From Megaustenia siamemsis (taxonomy: Eukaryota; Mollusca; Gastropoda; Stylommatophora; Ariophantidae): a stretch of 64,000 bases of DNA. Position 1 is the first letter of the stretch; each line of letters opens with the position of its first letter. The DNA is taken from the NCBI GenBank assembly GCA_032433765.1, contig JAVIAB010000059.1:57612103-57676102 (forward strand), in the 5' to 3' direction. The position numbers and the translations under genes were made by a program. Shown in pieces: positions 23,090-34,141 of the stretch. A model generated the notes under the pieces. It did no database searches. It had not been told where the DNA came from and saw only the letters and a list, made by a program, of their open reading frames with translations.

Positions 23090-23269
23090 CCAATTCAATT
23101 GTTCAATAACTTCCAGAGAATGGCCATCCAGTGGATGTCATCACACTGTAATATAGACGGAAATAAATACGCAGACAAATTAGCTAAGAAGAGAAGGAAA
23201 TTACCAAAAGAGAACCATCTGGTCAGCTACGATGAAGCCAAATCCATTATCAAAGGTCAGTATCTTGAA
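23090..23269 (+). pseudogene. LINE-D RNase H fragment, part 1
   Basis: Encodes a degenerate RNase H end with 'IQWMSSHCNIDGN.YADKLA' and 'HLVSYDEAKSIIKGQY', homologous to the minus-strand copy at 26110-26650. Interrupted by LINE-C at 23270; it resumes at 24213. Confidence 0.85.
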
Positions 23270-24201
23270 TAGCAGCAGGCTACACAGACCACTTCGAAGT
23301 CAGATCAGGCGTAAGACAGGGGTGCGTACTATCCCCCCTACTGTTTATTACATACATGGACCATATATGCAAGCTAGCCAACCCATCAGAGACAGAGGAG
23401 ATCAACGAGCTTCTATTTGCAGACGATCAGGCACTAATACATGAAACAATAGAAGACCTACAAGAACACTTAAACAAACTCAACATCTCAGGCACAAAAT
23501 ACAACATGAAAATCAGCATCAACAAAACAGAAGTCATGAACGTCGACAAAAATAAACAGAACATCAACATAACTATAGAAGGCAGTCAGCTAAAAAAAGT
23601 AGAGGAATTCAAATACCTAGGAAGTCTAATGACAAACGATAATTCACTAACAGCACAGATAGAATCAAGATGCAACAAAGCTTGACAATTCATTGGACAG
23701 TTATCACCACTATTGTCCAACAAGGAAATAACTCTGGAGGCAAAACGAGCACTACACAATACAATCTTCATCCCGACGTTGTGATACCAATGCAGACCTG
23801 GACCCTAGATGCAAGAATAATAAGAAAAATAACCTCTACAGAGATTAAATGTGTTAGACGAATGACAGGAAACAGTCTGAGAGATAAAATCAGAAATGAA
23901 GAACTGAGAAAAAAGCTAGGAATAGCCCCCGCCATAGAATATATAAGGAAACAACAGATAAAATGGTTTGGCCGCGTGACAAGGCAGAAAGAACAAAACA
24001 CAACACAACGAGCTTTCAACAAACGTTGTGAGAACACCAGACCCAAGGGTCGACCACGAAAAAGATGGGTCGATGGGATATTAGAAGCACTAGGAAACAT
24101 AACAGTAGCAGAGGCGAACAGAAGAGCAAAAGGCCGCAAATTATATCTCCCCTCGACGCTGAAAGGCAAATGAGGAAGGAAAGATAATGAAGAAGAAGAG
24201 G
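23270..24201 (+). pseudogene. LINE-C 3' half inserted into LINE-D
   Basis: 5'-truncated LINE-C, 932 bp, with an RT core retaining 'ELLFADDQALI' (23356-23685), a connecting region, and the C-terminal 'KWFGRVTRQ' and 'GRPRKRWVDGILEA' ending 'LPSTLKGK' (23670-24173). The 3' tail is (GAA)n-rich. The 11-bp duplication AGTATCTTGAA at 23259-23269 and 24202-24212 brackets it, and the RNase H sequence of LINE-D continues on the far side. A frame break lies near 23685 and further damage near 23740. Confidence 0.92.
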
Positions 24202-24212
24202 AGTATCTTGAA

Positions 24213-24290
24213 AAATGGAAACAAGAATACTCAAAGTATAATGAGAGGGACGGGAGTTAAATCAAACCAATGGAAGAATGGTCATCACCT
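24213..24290 (+). pseudogene. LINE-D RNase H fragment, part 2
   Basis: Continuation of LINE-D after the LINE-C insertion ('KWKQEYSKYNERDG'), fading out by ~24290. Confidence 0.8.
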
Positions 24291-24483
24291 AGTGTTGGAT
24301 AAATAAATACACTTAACACGTGTGTATGTGTGTGTTTATATATGGCATTTAATCTTTACGAATGATTGGTAGCAGGTTGTTGTTAATCTTCGTTAGTAAT
24401 GCCAGACATTTTGTTGTTTTTGCCGAGCAACTTCTCTCACGACTTATTCTGCTTTTTTGTCTGAATCGTAACATCTCAAAGAA

Positions 24484-24600
24484 CAAGACTATAGTTCGTT
24501 CAGAAATTCGTGCTCACAGAGTTGGTTAATTATCTAGGAAACTGTTTGATGAATTTCAATAATTTTTTTTCCGTGAAATCTTATTTTTTCACCGACCTTA
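24484..24600 (+). repeat. Inverted repeat, left arm
   Basis: From 'atagttcgttcagaaattc' to 'aaatcttattttttcaccga'. It pairs with the reverse complement of 25521-25636 with moderate divergence. The arms are ~900 bp apart. Confidence 0.75.
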
Positions 24601-24848
24601 AGCCTGATACTGTCATGCATTTAGGAAAGATTTTTGTTTCTTTAAGGTATATAAAAATATGATTTTCTTGGTTGTCCTAATTTTTAGGAGTTTACAATGC
24701 CTATATTTGTTGTAATCAACATTGTCATTTAAAAAGGCAAAATGTCACGTGTTTATCCACACAACCTTAGCACTTGCTCGCACTCACTGAACGTGATTTT
24801 GAAAGACGCGCCACTTTTGTCATTTCCGATTTCTTGTTAAATAGGTTC

Positions 24849-25121
24849 TTCATTATCATCATCATCATCATCATATGCCATACCGGTTGGCGTAGGTGAT
24901 CATGTCCCTCCACAATCTTCTATCTACAGAGCATCGTATCAGTTCTGTTGTTGACTGCTTTCCATGCCATGACACCAAGCTATCCAGTATCTTCTCTCTT
25001 TGTCGTCCGCGATCTCTCTTTCCTTTTATTTTGCCAGTTGTAACCAAGTATTCCAACTTTCCTCTTCTCATGATGTGCCCGAAAAATGTTGATTGTTTCT
25101 TTCTGATGTTTTTAAAAAATA
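24849..25121 (-). mobile_element. RTE-A 3' end insertion with TSD
   Basis: A 273-bp 5'-truncated RTE-A copy starting with the (ATC)n tail and carrying the C-terminal coding end ('RRGKLEYLVTTGKI', 'LWRDMITYANR'). It has an exact 12-bp TSD, TTAAATAGGTTC, at 24837-24848 and 25122-25133. It lies inside the loop of the 24484/25521 inverted repeat, so it is younger than that structure. Confidence 0.93.
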
Positions 25122-25133
25122 TTAAATAGGTTC

Positions 25134-25520
25134 AGAGGCGTATTTTGACAAAATATTTACTATTAATGTATATTCCTGTATGTGTGATAATTTGTAAGCT
25201 GTTGTGAAGTGACTATTTGATTTTTAAAATCATGAAGAGTTTAAAGTGTTAATCCATCACTATGCAAAAGCTGTGTTATTGTACAGGCACTTTTGCAATT
25301 ACCTATTTCTATGACGAAGATATACAATCAAATGAAAAAAATTTGGCCTTCTACAACGTGATACGGATACGCCTTTGGCTAGCTTTGTTAGAATATTAAC
25401 ATAATTTACAGTAAAATCTAATATTTAGAGCTCACGGTTTGATATTTTCCTAAAATTATATAACAAAAAACGATTTGTGCAAAATTCAGACTACCTTTGT
25501 ACTTAAATGTTATAAAATCT
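25134..25520. other. No gene seen; loop of inverted repeat
   Basis: AT-rich unique sequence with no recognisable gene. Confidence 0.4.
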
Positions 25521-25636
25521 GAAGGTCGGTGGAAAAAAATAAGATTTCATGAAAAAGAATGACAGAAATTCATCAGTTTCCAAGATAGTTGATCAACTCT
25601 GCGGGCATGAATTTCTGAACGAACTATAATTCTGAT
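25521..25636 (-). repeat. Inverted repeat, right arm
   Basis: Partner of the arm at 24484-24600; the shared core includes 'gaaatttctgaacgaactata' in inverse orientation. Confidence 0.75.
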
Positions 25637-25814
25637 CTCTGTCGTTAGGTCTCACCATTTTGATTATGCGTCTGTCACCTTCTAACATTGACGTCATTTT
25701 ATTGTCAAACGTGCTGTGCTGGTTGTTGTTTGGTAGGTCTGGTTTTAGAGTGGCCATTATCACGACAATTAAGACTAAACAAAATTAAACGGACGTGTTA
25801 TGGGAGAGTTCATT

Positions 25815-26095
25815 TATTTTCACTCGAGCCGAAGACGACACTTAGAGCAGAAGTCATAGTTGTCCACGATTGACAATTTGCTGCAAGTTCTTGTATGTCT
25901 TTGTTGTTTCTTAGTTCCATGGATGAACCTTCTATAGTAATTATTCAGCGTAGCGATTCTCTGGGCTTGCTTTGTTTTCAGTTACCAGATGGTTTCCACA
26001 TGAATACCCGTGGAAGGCTCTTTTCATTCACTCTCAGCACATGACCGATGTATTTCATATGCATTTCCAGCTTATTCTAATAAAGCTCGACACAT
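25815..26095 (-). pseudogene. LINE 3'-end coding fragment (LINE-I)
   Basis: The reverse strand gives LINE C-terminal phrases ('HMKYIGHVLRVNEKSLPRVF', then 'QELAANCQSW') with stops between. Only the 3' end of the element is present. Confidence 0.65.
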
Positions 26096-26105
26096 ATTCT
26101 TGTTA

Positions 26106-26885
26106 ATATTCATCTCTTACAAGTTCGTTTGAAATTCTTCTTGGACTCTCTTATGAAGGCAGCTGTCTGTTTAAGTGATTCGATTGCCCCGTATAGTTTC
26201 TCTTCCAGGGAGGTGTGTATGGACCACATTGTTCTTTTCAGGTCTGTGTACTGGGGGCAATCCTGAAGAACATGGTTTGTTGTCATGTTATCCAGGGTAC
26301 AGTGGCATAGGCTGGTAGTTCCTATTTTGAGTTTGAGGAACATGTGGTTTCTCATTCTGTTGTGGCCAGTGCGTAGGCGAAGTATGATGACTTGATCCCT
26401 CCATGATAGTTGGAGATATCCGTCCCTCTCGTTATACTTTGGGTGTTCTTGTTTCCATTTTTCATGGTACTGGCTTTTGATGATGGATTTGGCTTCATTA
26501 TAGCTGACCAGATGGTTCTCTTGTGGTAATCTCCCTCCCTCTTTAGCTAATTTATCTGCACGTTCGTTTCCGTGTATATTACAGTGTGATGGTATCCACT
26601 GGATGACCACTCTCTGAAGGTTATTGCACAGTTGGTCTAGGGTTGTTCTCAAGTCATCTAGCTCACTATTCCTAGGGTTTTTTTAGAGCTGTTAGGACTG
26701 ACAGTGCATCAGTCAGTATCACCAATTTCTTGTGCATGTTATTTTTATGTTGGATAGCCAGTTTTGCGGCGCCTTGAAGGGCTTCAGTTTCTGCGGTATC
26801 ATTATTTGAGAATTTTCCAGTATTGATCCAGAACTTGGCGATCTCTTCCTGGATATTCAGCCTCAAGAACACACCCCCTCCTCCA
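26106..26885 (-). pseudogene. LINE-D RNase H domain
   Basis: RNase H-bearing LINE end read leftward. An N-terminal block carries 'ETEALQGAAKLA' (the catalytic glutamate region) and 'LVILTDALSVL' (26872-26672), and, in another frame, 'VIQWIPSHCNIHGNERADKLA' followed by a 'CHCTLDNMTTNHVL..CPQY' cysteine/histidine tail (26652-26110). One frame break near 26660 splits the domain. The first catalytic aspartate is not visible because the block joins another LINE fragment at ~26886. Confidence 0.88.
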
Positions 26886-27119
26886 TTTCTGGTGACGTTT
26901 GTAGCATTCGTTCCAGCTTATATCTGAGATCCTACGTAGATATTTGTGTTCAAGGGCACTTAATTTCCTATCCAAAGTCTTAGTGGATTTCCAACTTTCA
27001 CATCCATAGATTAGCACTGATATCACAAGAGGTGAGCAATCTAGTTTTGTTCGTTTACTGAGAAATTTGGATCTTATGGATGAGTAGTTTTCATTTATAT
27101 GAAAAGCACAGCAGAGCAT
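26886..27119 (-). pseudogene. LINE RT C-terminal fragment
   Basis: Carries 'LIYGCESWKSTKTLDRKLSA' and 'LEHKYLRRISDISWNE', the region following the RT thumb in RTE-like LINEs. It joins directly to LINE-D sequence of a different type, so this is a fusion or a rearranged junction. Confidence 0.8.
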
Positions 27120-27394
27120 TAGTTAGCGAACCAGTCTACTGGTGCAATCCTCTCAAATCGAGCTCCTTCCAGCTTCACTTAACGTCCAATGGATACCGGA
27201 ACTGGTTTTTTAAAATTTTATTATTATTATTGTTGTTGTCGAGGGGAAAAAAAAAGATTGTCTGACGTAGTGCTGGTTACATTTTCCACAAATAAACTGA
27301 ATTTCAGAATAATATGAGCCCATACATCGTGTTTCTCTAATCACCATGTAGGCGAGAAAGGACTATTTTTTCTTAAGGAAATTATCGAACTTTA
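27120..27394. other. No gene seen
   Basis: I identify nothing here apart from short T- and A-rich runs. Confidence 0.4.
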
Positions 27395-27775
27395 AAACGT
27401 TACCAAGATTCGGACATCCCAAGTTCATGTGACTGATAATGGAGCATCAAAACGTTACCACGATGAGGACATCCCAAGCTCACGTGACTGATAATGGAGC
27501 ATCAAAACGTTACCACGATGAGGACATCCCAAGCTCACGTGACTGATAATGGAGCATCAAAACGTTACCACGATGAGGACATCCAAAGCTCACGTGACTG
27601 ATAATGGAGCATCAAAACGTTACCACGATGAGGACATCCCAAGTTCATGTGACTGATAATGGAGCATCAAAACGTTACCACGATGAGGACATCCCAAGCT
27701 CACGTGACTGATAATGGAGCATCAAAACGTTACCACGATGAGGACATCATGAGTTTGCGTGATTGAGAATGGATA
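27395..27775 (+). repeat. 55-bp tandem repeat (about 7 copies)
   Basis: Units ACGTTACCACGATGAGGACA + TCCCAAGCTCACGTGACTGA + TAATGGAGCATCAAA. The first and last units are the most diverged. Each unit carries a CACGTG E-box-like palindrome in most copies. Confidence 0.95.
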
Positions 27776-28084
27776 AAGTCGATGGAAGGTTACTCGCACC
27801 AAAACTATTATTCTAACTTGATAACAAGAAACTGCCTTTATTACTTATTAAGTCGTAATGACTTTCTAGCTTCGCATAAGAATGGCCAATATTGTAATCA
27901 TTGAGCTGTGCATTCTGGTAATTGAATCTGTTGTAGCCTGCATTAATGCGTCCTGGCAATGGCGTTCCTTCCACGGTTCGTCAGATCTAATTATAAACAT
28001 CTGATTATTTTTTTGTTTGTTGTAATCCACTTTCAAGAACGTTTTTTTTTTTAAATAATGTATTGTGAGGAATATAAACAACCC

Positions 28085-28689
28085 CAGTTATGCTGATGAT
28101 AGTCTTAATCGTTAAGAGTGAAAAGGAGTTACAAGAAATGCTAAACATTATAGTGAAGGAAAGCAAAAATAAAGGACTTAAGTCTCAATAGCAAAAAGAC
28201 AGAAGTAATGGTTGCAACAAATACAAAGACAATACCGTAGTGTACAATAAAGTTAAGTGGAGTAATAATAAAACAAGTTAATACATTTAAATATCTGGGA
28301 ACAATGTTAACCTTAGATGATTGACGTACAACAGAGGTGATATGCAGAATAACTCAGACAAAACCAACTTTTAACAAAAAAATGAGGAAATATACTGTGC
28401 AATCCATTATTGACAAGAGAAATAAGAAAAATAGTTCTTAAATGTTATGTAGAACCAGTCTGAATATTTGAATGTGAATCATTGAAAATATGACAACAGG
28501 AAAGAAAATCACTGTAGGCTTGTGAATTGTGTTTTTACAAAAGAATTTTGAGAATATCATGGACAGCTAAGAAGAGTAATGAAAACGTTCTGAAAGAGGC
28601 CAAAGCTAAAGGAGAGCTAATTGGCAATATTAGTAAGAAACTTTCATCATTTTTTGGCCATGTAATGAGAAGCTCAGAATAGGGAGGGA
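28085..28689 (+). pseudogene. RTE-A, degenerate RT core to C-terminus
   Basis: Very decayed RTE-A relative. The RT core reads 'SYADDS', then 'EVMVATN', 'FKYLGTMLT', a destroyed 'CES.KI' region and 'LRISWTAKKSNENVLKEAKAK', with 'FFGHVMRS' near 28650. Many stops and frameshifts. It is older than the other RTE-A copies judging by the damage. Confidence 0.8.
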
Positions 28690-29304
28690 GGCAGCGACGC
28701 ATTCTCTCTCTATATCTGTTCAACATCTAGGCTGCGAACATCATGAGAAATGTCGGAAACGATGACAGATTTCTAAAGTTCGACTCTTTCGTGATAAATG
28801 GCAACATAATTCCAGAACACAGATAAGCTGACGACAGTCTTCTTCTCAAACAGAGTAGAAAGATTAAAATAAACATATGAGTGTGTTTAAAAAAAACACA
28901 ACATAACCTATGTGTAAACATAAAAAAAATAAGATAGATAATGTCCACTGACAGAATAAAAAGTCAGCCCAAAATCATTATCAACAGTGAAGAACTTGAA
29001 AGTATAATAAACTATAAATATGTGTGATATGTGTAACAATGGAGACTGCCAAAAATAGATCAAAAGAATATTGGCTATAGCAACACAATAATTAAATGTC
29101 ATAAAGAACATGTGGCACTTCACCAGCAAGGCAGTAAATATAATATTACTGAGGGCATGTATCTTCCCGATCGCAGCATACGGTTGTGAATCATGGACAA
29201 TCTCGCAAACAGCAAGGAAGAAAATTGATTCATTCGAAACACAATGCTACGGAGAAATCCTTAAGATACTTTGAAGTTAATTCTTCAAAGAGCAATGGAG
29301 ACAT
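28690..29304 (+). pseudogene. LINE-E, RT core region (part 1)
   Basis: Translates with stops to 'SLYLFNI', 'NIMRNVGND', a ruined '..ADDSLLL', 'KPKIIINSEELE' and 'YGCESWTI'-like positions. Interrupted by an RTE-A insertion at 29305; it resumes at 29530. Confidence 0.75.
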
Positions 29305-29529
29305 CATCATCAAGTACCGTGCCTACTGGCGTAGGTGATCATGTCTCTCCACAACTTTCGATCTCGGCAGCTATTTATCATTTCTGTTGTTGACCTTCTG
29401 CCAAGCCATTCTATTAAGCTGTCTGTTATTTTTTCTCTTTGCTTCCCTCTATCTCTTCGTCCCTCAATTTTTCCAGTTGTTACAATATATTCCAGTTGTT
29501 CTCTTCTCATTACATGACCAAAAAATGAA
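29305..29529 (-). mobile_element. RTE-A 3' end inserted in LINE-E
   Basis: A 225-bp RTE-A 3' end (second subfamily, 'CTACTGGCGTAGGTGATCAT'). The flanks AATGGAGACAT (29294-29304) and AATGCAGACAT (29530-29540) are an 11-bp TSD with one mismatch. Confidence 0.85.
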
Positions 29530-29750
29530 ATGCAGACATACTAAATTTAAAAGATGTAAGCATATGAAAGAGCTGGTTTATAAACACCATTGTACAGAGG
29601 AAATGAAAATAATATGGTCACGTCAAAAGGCATATGAGGCTTGAAGGGACAATATTGGAAGACATGGTTGCTGAGCAACGCTAGAGGGACAGACCAAGAA
29701 GATGGTGGTTTCAAGTCATCAAGGAGACTTTGAATGTAGCAACAGAAGAA
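29530..29750 (+). pseudogene. LINE-E 3' coding end (part 2)
   Basis: Continues LINE-E: 'YGHVKRHMRLEGTILEDMVA' then 'RPRRWWFQVIKETLNVATEE'. It leads without a break into the 61-bp array, whose unit is the continuation of this coding end ('VGDLA...SRWVVVNATFC'). Confidence 0.85.
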
Positions 29751-30656
29751 GTGGGAGATCTGGCTATAGAAAGAGATTCCTCCAGGTGGGTTGTGGTGAA
29801 TGCAACGTTCTGTGGGAGATCTGGCTAGAGAAAGAGATTCTTCAGGCGGGCTGTAGTGAATGCAACGTTCTGTGGGAGATCTGGCTAGAGAAAGAGATTC
29901 CTTCAGGCGGGTTGTAGTGACTGCAACGTTCTGTGGGAGATCTGACTAGAGAAAGAGATTCCTTCAGGTGGGCTGTAGTGACTGCAACGTTCTGTGGGAG
30001 ATCTGACTAGAGAAAGAGATTCCTTCAGGTGGGCTGTAGTGACTGCAACGTTCTGTGGGAGATCTGACTAGAGAAAGAGATTCCTTCAGGTGGGCTGTAG
30101 TGACTGCAACGTTCTGTGGGAGATCTGACTAGAGAAAGAGATTCCTTCATGTGGGCTGTAGTGAATGCAACGTTCTGTGGGAGATCTGGCTAGAGACAGA
30201 GATTAATTCAGACGGGCTGTGATGAATGTAACGCTCTGTGGGAGATCTGACTAGAGAAAGAGATTCCTTCAGGCGGGTTGTAGTGACTGCAACGTTCAGT
30301 GGGAGATCTGACTAGAGAAAGAGATTCCTTCAGGCGGGTTGTAGTGACTGCAACGTTCTGTGGGAGATCTGGCTAGAGACAGAGATTAATTCAGACGGGC
30401 TGTGATGAATGTAACGTTCTGTGGGAGATCTGACTAGAGAAAGAGATTCCTTCAGGCGGGTTGTAGTGACTGCAACGTTCTGTGGGAGATCTGACTAGAG
30501 AAAGAGATTCCTTCAGGCGGGTTGTAGTGACTGCAACGTTCTGTGGGAGATCTGACTAGAGAAAGAGATTCCTTCAGGCGGGTTGTAGTGACTGCAACGT
30601 TCTGTGGGAGATCTGACTAGAGAAAGAGATTCCTTCAGGAGGGTTGTAGTGACTGC
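29751..30656 (+). repeat. 61-bp array grown from the LINE-E 3' end (about 15 copies)
   Basis: Units GGGAGATCTGACTAGAGAAA + GAGATTCCTTCAGGTGGGCT + GTAGTGACTGCAACGTTCTG + T. The first unit is the in-frame end of LINE-E. Two units near 30180 and 30365 share GACAGAGATTAATTCAGACG, indicating block duplication. The same unit type forms the array at 51768-52245. Confidence 0.95.
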
Positions 30657-30784
30657 ACTGCCCGACCGCGGCCTGAATTGTTGGCTAATTAAGTTAACCT
30701 CGTAGGATCGGTAATAAGTAGGATCTTTGTTTAGCCGAGGAGAAAGCGAGGATAAAATGAGTAAGTGCGGTGTTTCCACAAATC
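30657..30784. other. Unique spacer
   Basis: Contains the phrase 'aatgagtaagtgcggtgttt', which recurs near 31800 and 33365, also beside LINE-F fragments. Confidence 0.5.
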
Positions 30785-31715
30785 ATCATTGAGTGCTATC
30801 TCAGCATCAAAGGTTAGCTACCATGGATCGCCATTCCAATGTCCCTTTCTTTGATAATGCAGGTTGTGATAGGTTGACTTGTCCATCTTTTGATGTTACT
30901 CCTCCATGTTAGTCTTGGTCTGTCTCTGTCTCTTTTACCTTGCATTTTCCCTTTCAAGATTACTTTTAGCAGGCTGCTGTGTCTTTTAAGATGCCCAAAA
31001 ATCTTATTTATCTTGCTCTAATTGTGTTTAGTAGTTCTCTTTTCATTTTTAGTTGTTTTAAGACTTCATCGTTTGGTTTCTTTTCTTTCTATCCAATTCT
31101 TCCTATTCTTCTATAAATCCATATTTCAAAAGCTTCAATTTTCTGTTCTGTTTTCTTGACTGGTATCCATGTTTCTGCACCATACAGGAATATTGAGAAG
31201 ATATAACATTTTGCTATTCTTAATTTAGCCCTGCTGTTATTTGTATTGATGTTAATATATTTTTCATGACATTAAAATTACTTTTTGCCATTCCTATTCT
31301 TTTGTTTATTTCAGTTGTACCATTTTCCATCACTGGTTATAGTAGGTCCAAGGTAGTTGTAGTTCTGGACTGTCTCCTGGTCTTTTCCTTCAAGTTTCAT
31401 ATCCACTTGTGAGTTTTGAGTATTACCTTGGTTTATGAACATAATTTTAGTTGTTTTTTTTTATTCGTGTCTAAGCCATATTTTTTGCTTGCCATGTTTA
31501 TTTCATTAAGTAATTGTTGTAGATCTTCAGGATTTTCTACTAGCAATACAGTACCATCAACATATCTTAGGTTATTGATTATCTTTCCATTAATGTTTAG
31601 GCCTGGTATCTCAGAGATGTTTTTAAAGATTTTCTCAGTGTATAGATTGAACAAGCTTGGTGATAGGATGCATCCCTGTCTTACTCCTCCTTTCTGTTTT
31701 ATTATATTATACATG
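30785..31715 (-). pseudogene. LINE-F (RTE-like) RT core to 3' end
   Basis: Read leftward: 'KGGVRQGCILSPSLFNLYTE', 'INNLRYVDGTVLL' (the catalytic YADD is altered to YVDG), 'NEINMASKKYGLD', then the C-terminal region and the family 3' end ending CACTCAATGATGATT on the minus strand. 5'-truncated just before the RT core and frameshifted after ~31433. The altered catalytic aspartate shows that this copy is dead. Confidence 0.9.
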
Positions 31716-31884
31716 TATTTTATATAAAATAGACATTTTCAGTGTAGAAGTTAAATTATTTTGTGAACTTTCTGTAGACAAGGAGAGGTAGTGGAAGGAA
31801 ATGAGTAAATGCGACATTTCGACTGGAGAAGTGGGATCTTTATTTTAACATCGGGAGAAGAAAGTTGGGCGGACAAATGACACC

Positions 31885-32343
31885 TTAACATTATTTTATG
31901 TTATATTGTTTTATGTTATGTTACGTTATATTGTTTTATGTTATTTTTTGTTATATTGTTTTATGTTATTTTATGTTATATTGTTTTATGTTATTTTATA
32001 TTATATTGTTTTATGTTATTTTATGTTATATTGTGTTATGTTATTTTATATTATATTGTTTTATGTTATTTTATGTTATATTGTGTTATGTTATTTTATA
32101 TTATATTGTTTTATGTTTATTTTTATGTTATATTGTGTTATTATTATTTTGTTATGTTGTGTTATATTATTTTGTTATATTGTGTTATGTTATTTTATGT
32201 TATATTGTGTTATGTTATTTTATGTTAATATTGTGTTATGTTATTTATGTTATATTGTTTTATGTTATTTTATGTTATTATTGTGTTATATGTTATTTTG
32301 TTATATTGTGTTATATTATTTTATATTAAATTATGTTATATTA
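31885..32343 (+). repeat. TTATG/TTATA-type simple repeat, left part
   Basis: A variable array of TTTTATGTTATATTG-like units, over 450 bp. Long hydrophobic open frames here are by-products of the repeat. The array is split by SINE1 (c) and continues for ~55 bp at 32606-32660. Confidence 0.95.
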
Positions 32344-32605
32344 GGGAGCCGCGACAGCTCAGTGGTTAGTGAACTGGACTACAAAGGACAAGAGGTAGGG
32401 TTCGATCCCAACCGACGGCTTCCGGGTTCACGCTGCCTTAAAAGGGTACCGGATTTTTTTCTGGGAAAGTAAAGCGGCACGGGCGTAATACCGACCACAT
32501 TACCCCAAAAATCATGTGCAGAAGGTCTGTAAAATATATTTCCACTAACACCATATTTCCCTATACGCCACTTGGCGTGACGGGAGTACTTTACTTTTTA
32601 CTTTT
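32344..32605 (+). mobile_element. SINE1 copy (c) inside the TTATG repeat
   Basis: Full-length SINE1, hairpin CGCCACTTGGCG intact. Probable TSD TATGTTATATTA on both sides, though the surrounding simple repeat makes this ambiguous. Confidence 0.9.
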
Positions 32606-32660
32606 TTTATGTTATATTATTTTATGTTATATTGTGTCATGTTATTTTGTGTTAGATTTG

Positions 32661-32951
32661 ACCCACGGGCTATTTTGATTTGACCATCACTGCTCTAGAC
32701 TCTAGACCACCCGCCCACCAGCATCATTATTTCTGTAGTTAATAGGAACTCCCCACTGCTCAAAGACAATATTGTTACTACTGGATGCAAAACAAATCAT
32801 TGCGATCTGGCAAAATTATGAAAGTAAGCAAAATTGTCCAAGTTCGAGCAACTTATCTTACAGTTACAAAGAGAAAGAACACCAGGAGGGTTACATGATG
32901 TTTTTATGGATGGAGACCACTTACATAAGAGAGCACCTTCTACTCTACATC
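32661..32951. other. No gene seen
   Basis: I see nothing identifiable here. Confidence 0.4.
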
Positions 32952-33355
32952 ATTTCATCATCATCATATTTGAGTGCCGTCTCCGCATCGAAGGTTGGCT
33001 ACCATGGAGCGCTATTCCACTCTGTTTCTTGCTTTGATGGTGCAGATTGTCATAGGCTGACTTGTCCATCTTTTGATGTTACTCGTCCGTGTTAGTCTTG
33101 GTCTGCCTCTGCCTCTTTTACCTTGTATTTTCCCTTCCAATATTACTTTTACTTGGCTGTTGTGTCTTTTAACATGCCCCCCAAATTGCATTTGTCTTGT
33201 TCTAATTGTGTTCAGTAGTTCTCTTTTCATTTTTAGTTGTTTTAAAACTTCATCATTTCTTTTCTTTTCTTTACATCCAATTCTACCCATTCTTCTATAG
33301 ATCCATATTTCAAAGTCTTCAATTTTCTGTTCTATTTTCTTGTCTAATATTCAGT
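32952..33355 (-). pseudogene. LINE-F 3' end
   Basis: 5'-truncated LINE-F 3' end beginning with a (CAT)n tail. C-terminal phrases on the minus strand: 'KRELLNTIRTRQMQFGGHVK' and 'GKIQGKRGRGRPRLT'. Confidence 0.88.
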
Positions 33356-33724
33356 AGAAAGGAATGAGTAAATGCGGCATTTCAACTCTACACTTTCCAG
33401 TAAAGCCATCAACTCTCTTCTGTATAGTTCAAGCGCAGTTACGTTTTCATTTTCAGTATTTTGTATAAAATTATTAGTTTAGAAATTTAGTGTACAATTT
33501 AAAAATTACATTTTCTTTATGTTTTATTATAGAAATTTAAATACACAGTCATGGGCGGATCTTGGGTCGGATAAATACAATTTGTATTTTATTTTGTCGA
33601 GAGATTGATTCGGTTTTCATAAAATTCGCAATTTTAGCTCTCAGCCTCCAGTAGTAAACTGAGTAGGAGTTGCGGATTTTCACTGAGTGTAAATGTATTC
33701 ACACAAAAACACAAACGAACAAGA

Positions 33725-33786
<62 letters not shown>

Positions 33787-33846
33787 ATATTTACCCAAAT
33801 AATATTGTTTTCCTTCCAAGAAAAAAAGACACAACGGAGCAGACAC
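33356..33846. other. No gene seen; contains (GA)n
   Basis: Unique AT-rich sequence, with a (GA)n microsatellite at about 33722-33782. Confidence 0.6.
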
Positions 33847-33929
33847 CGCTTCCTCTGGAATGTTCCGATGATCTATCGCCTCGGAAGTTTCCCTCTATAA
33901 TAATATTAATTTGTTATTATTTTTCTCCA
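33847..33929 (+). mobile_element. SINE2 3'-tail fragment
   Basis: Matches the SINE2 tail at 34296-34379 ('GATCTATCGCCTCGGAAGTT' then an AT-rich tail and TTTCTCC). Confidence 0.7.
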
Positions 33930-34141
33930 GTCTGATCTACTGGGAACTACTATTCGTGCTGTTTCGTTCTTTAACTGTTTGTCTGCAACGCAAGTATTCA
34001 GTCTTTCCCTATCCGAGAGATACTTGTCTAATAGGAACAACAGATATACAATTTATTCCTCAGTTATGTTCTTAACTCTATGCTATAGTCATGAGTACAC
34101 ATGCGTGAAAGACATCGCCAATGATAGCTATTTTTTCAGAA

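Noticed and set aside
31898..32472. Hydrophobic membrane-protein-like open frames
   Set aside because: By-product of the TTATG/TTATA simple repeat, open in several frames, one of them running into a SINE.
33693..33935. Arg/Glu-repeat protein
   Set aside because: Encoded by a (GA)n microsatellite; not a gene.
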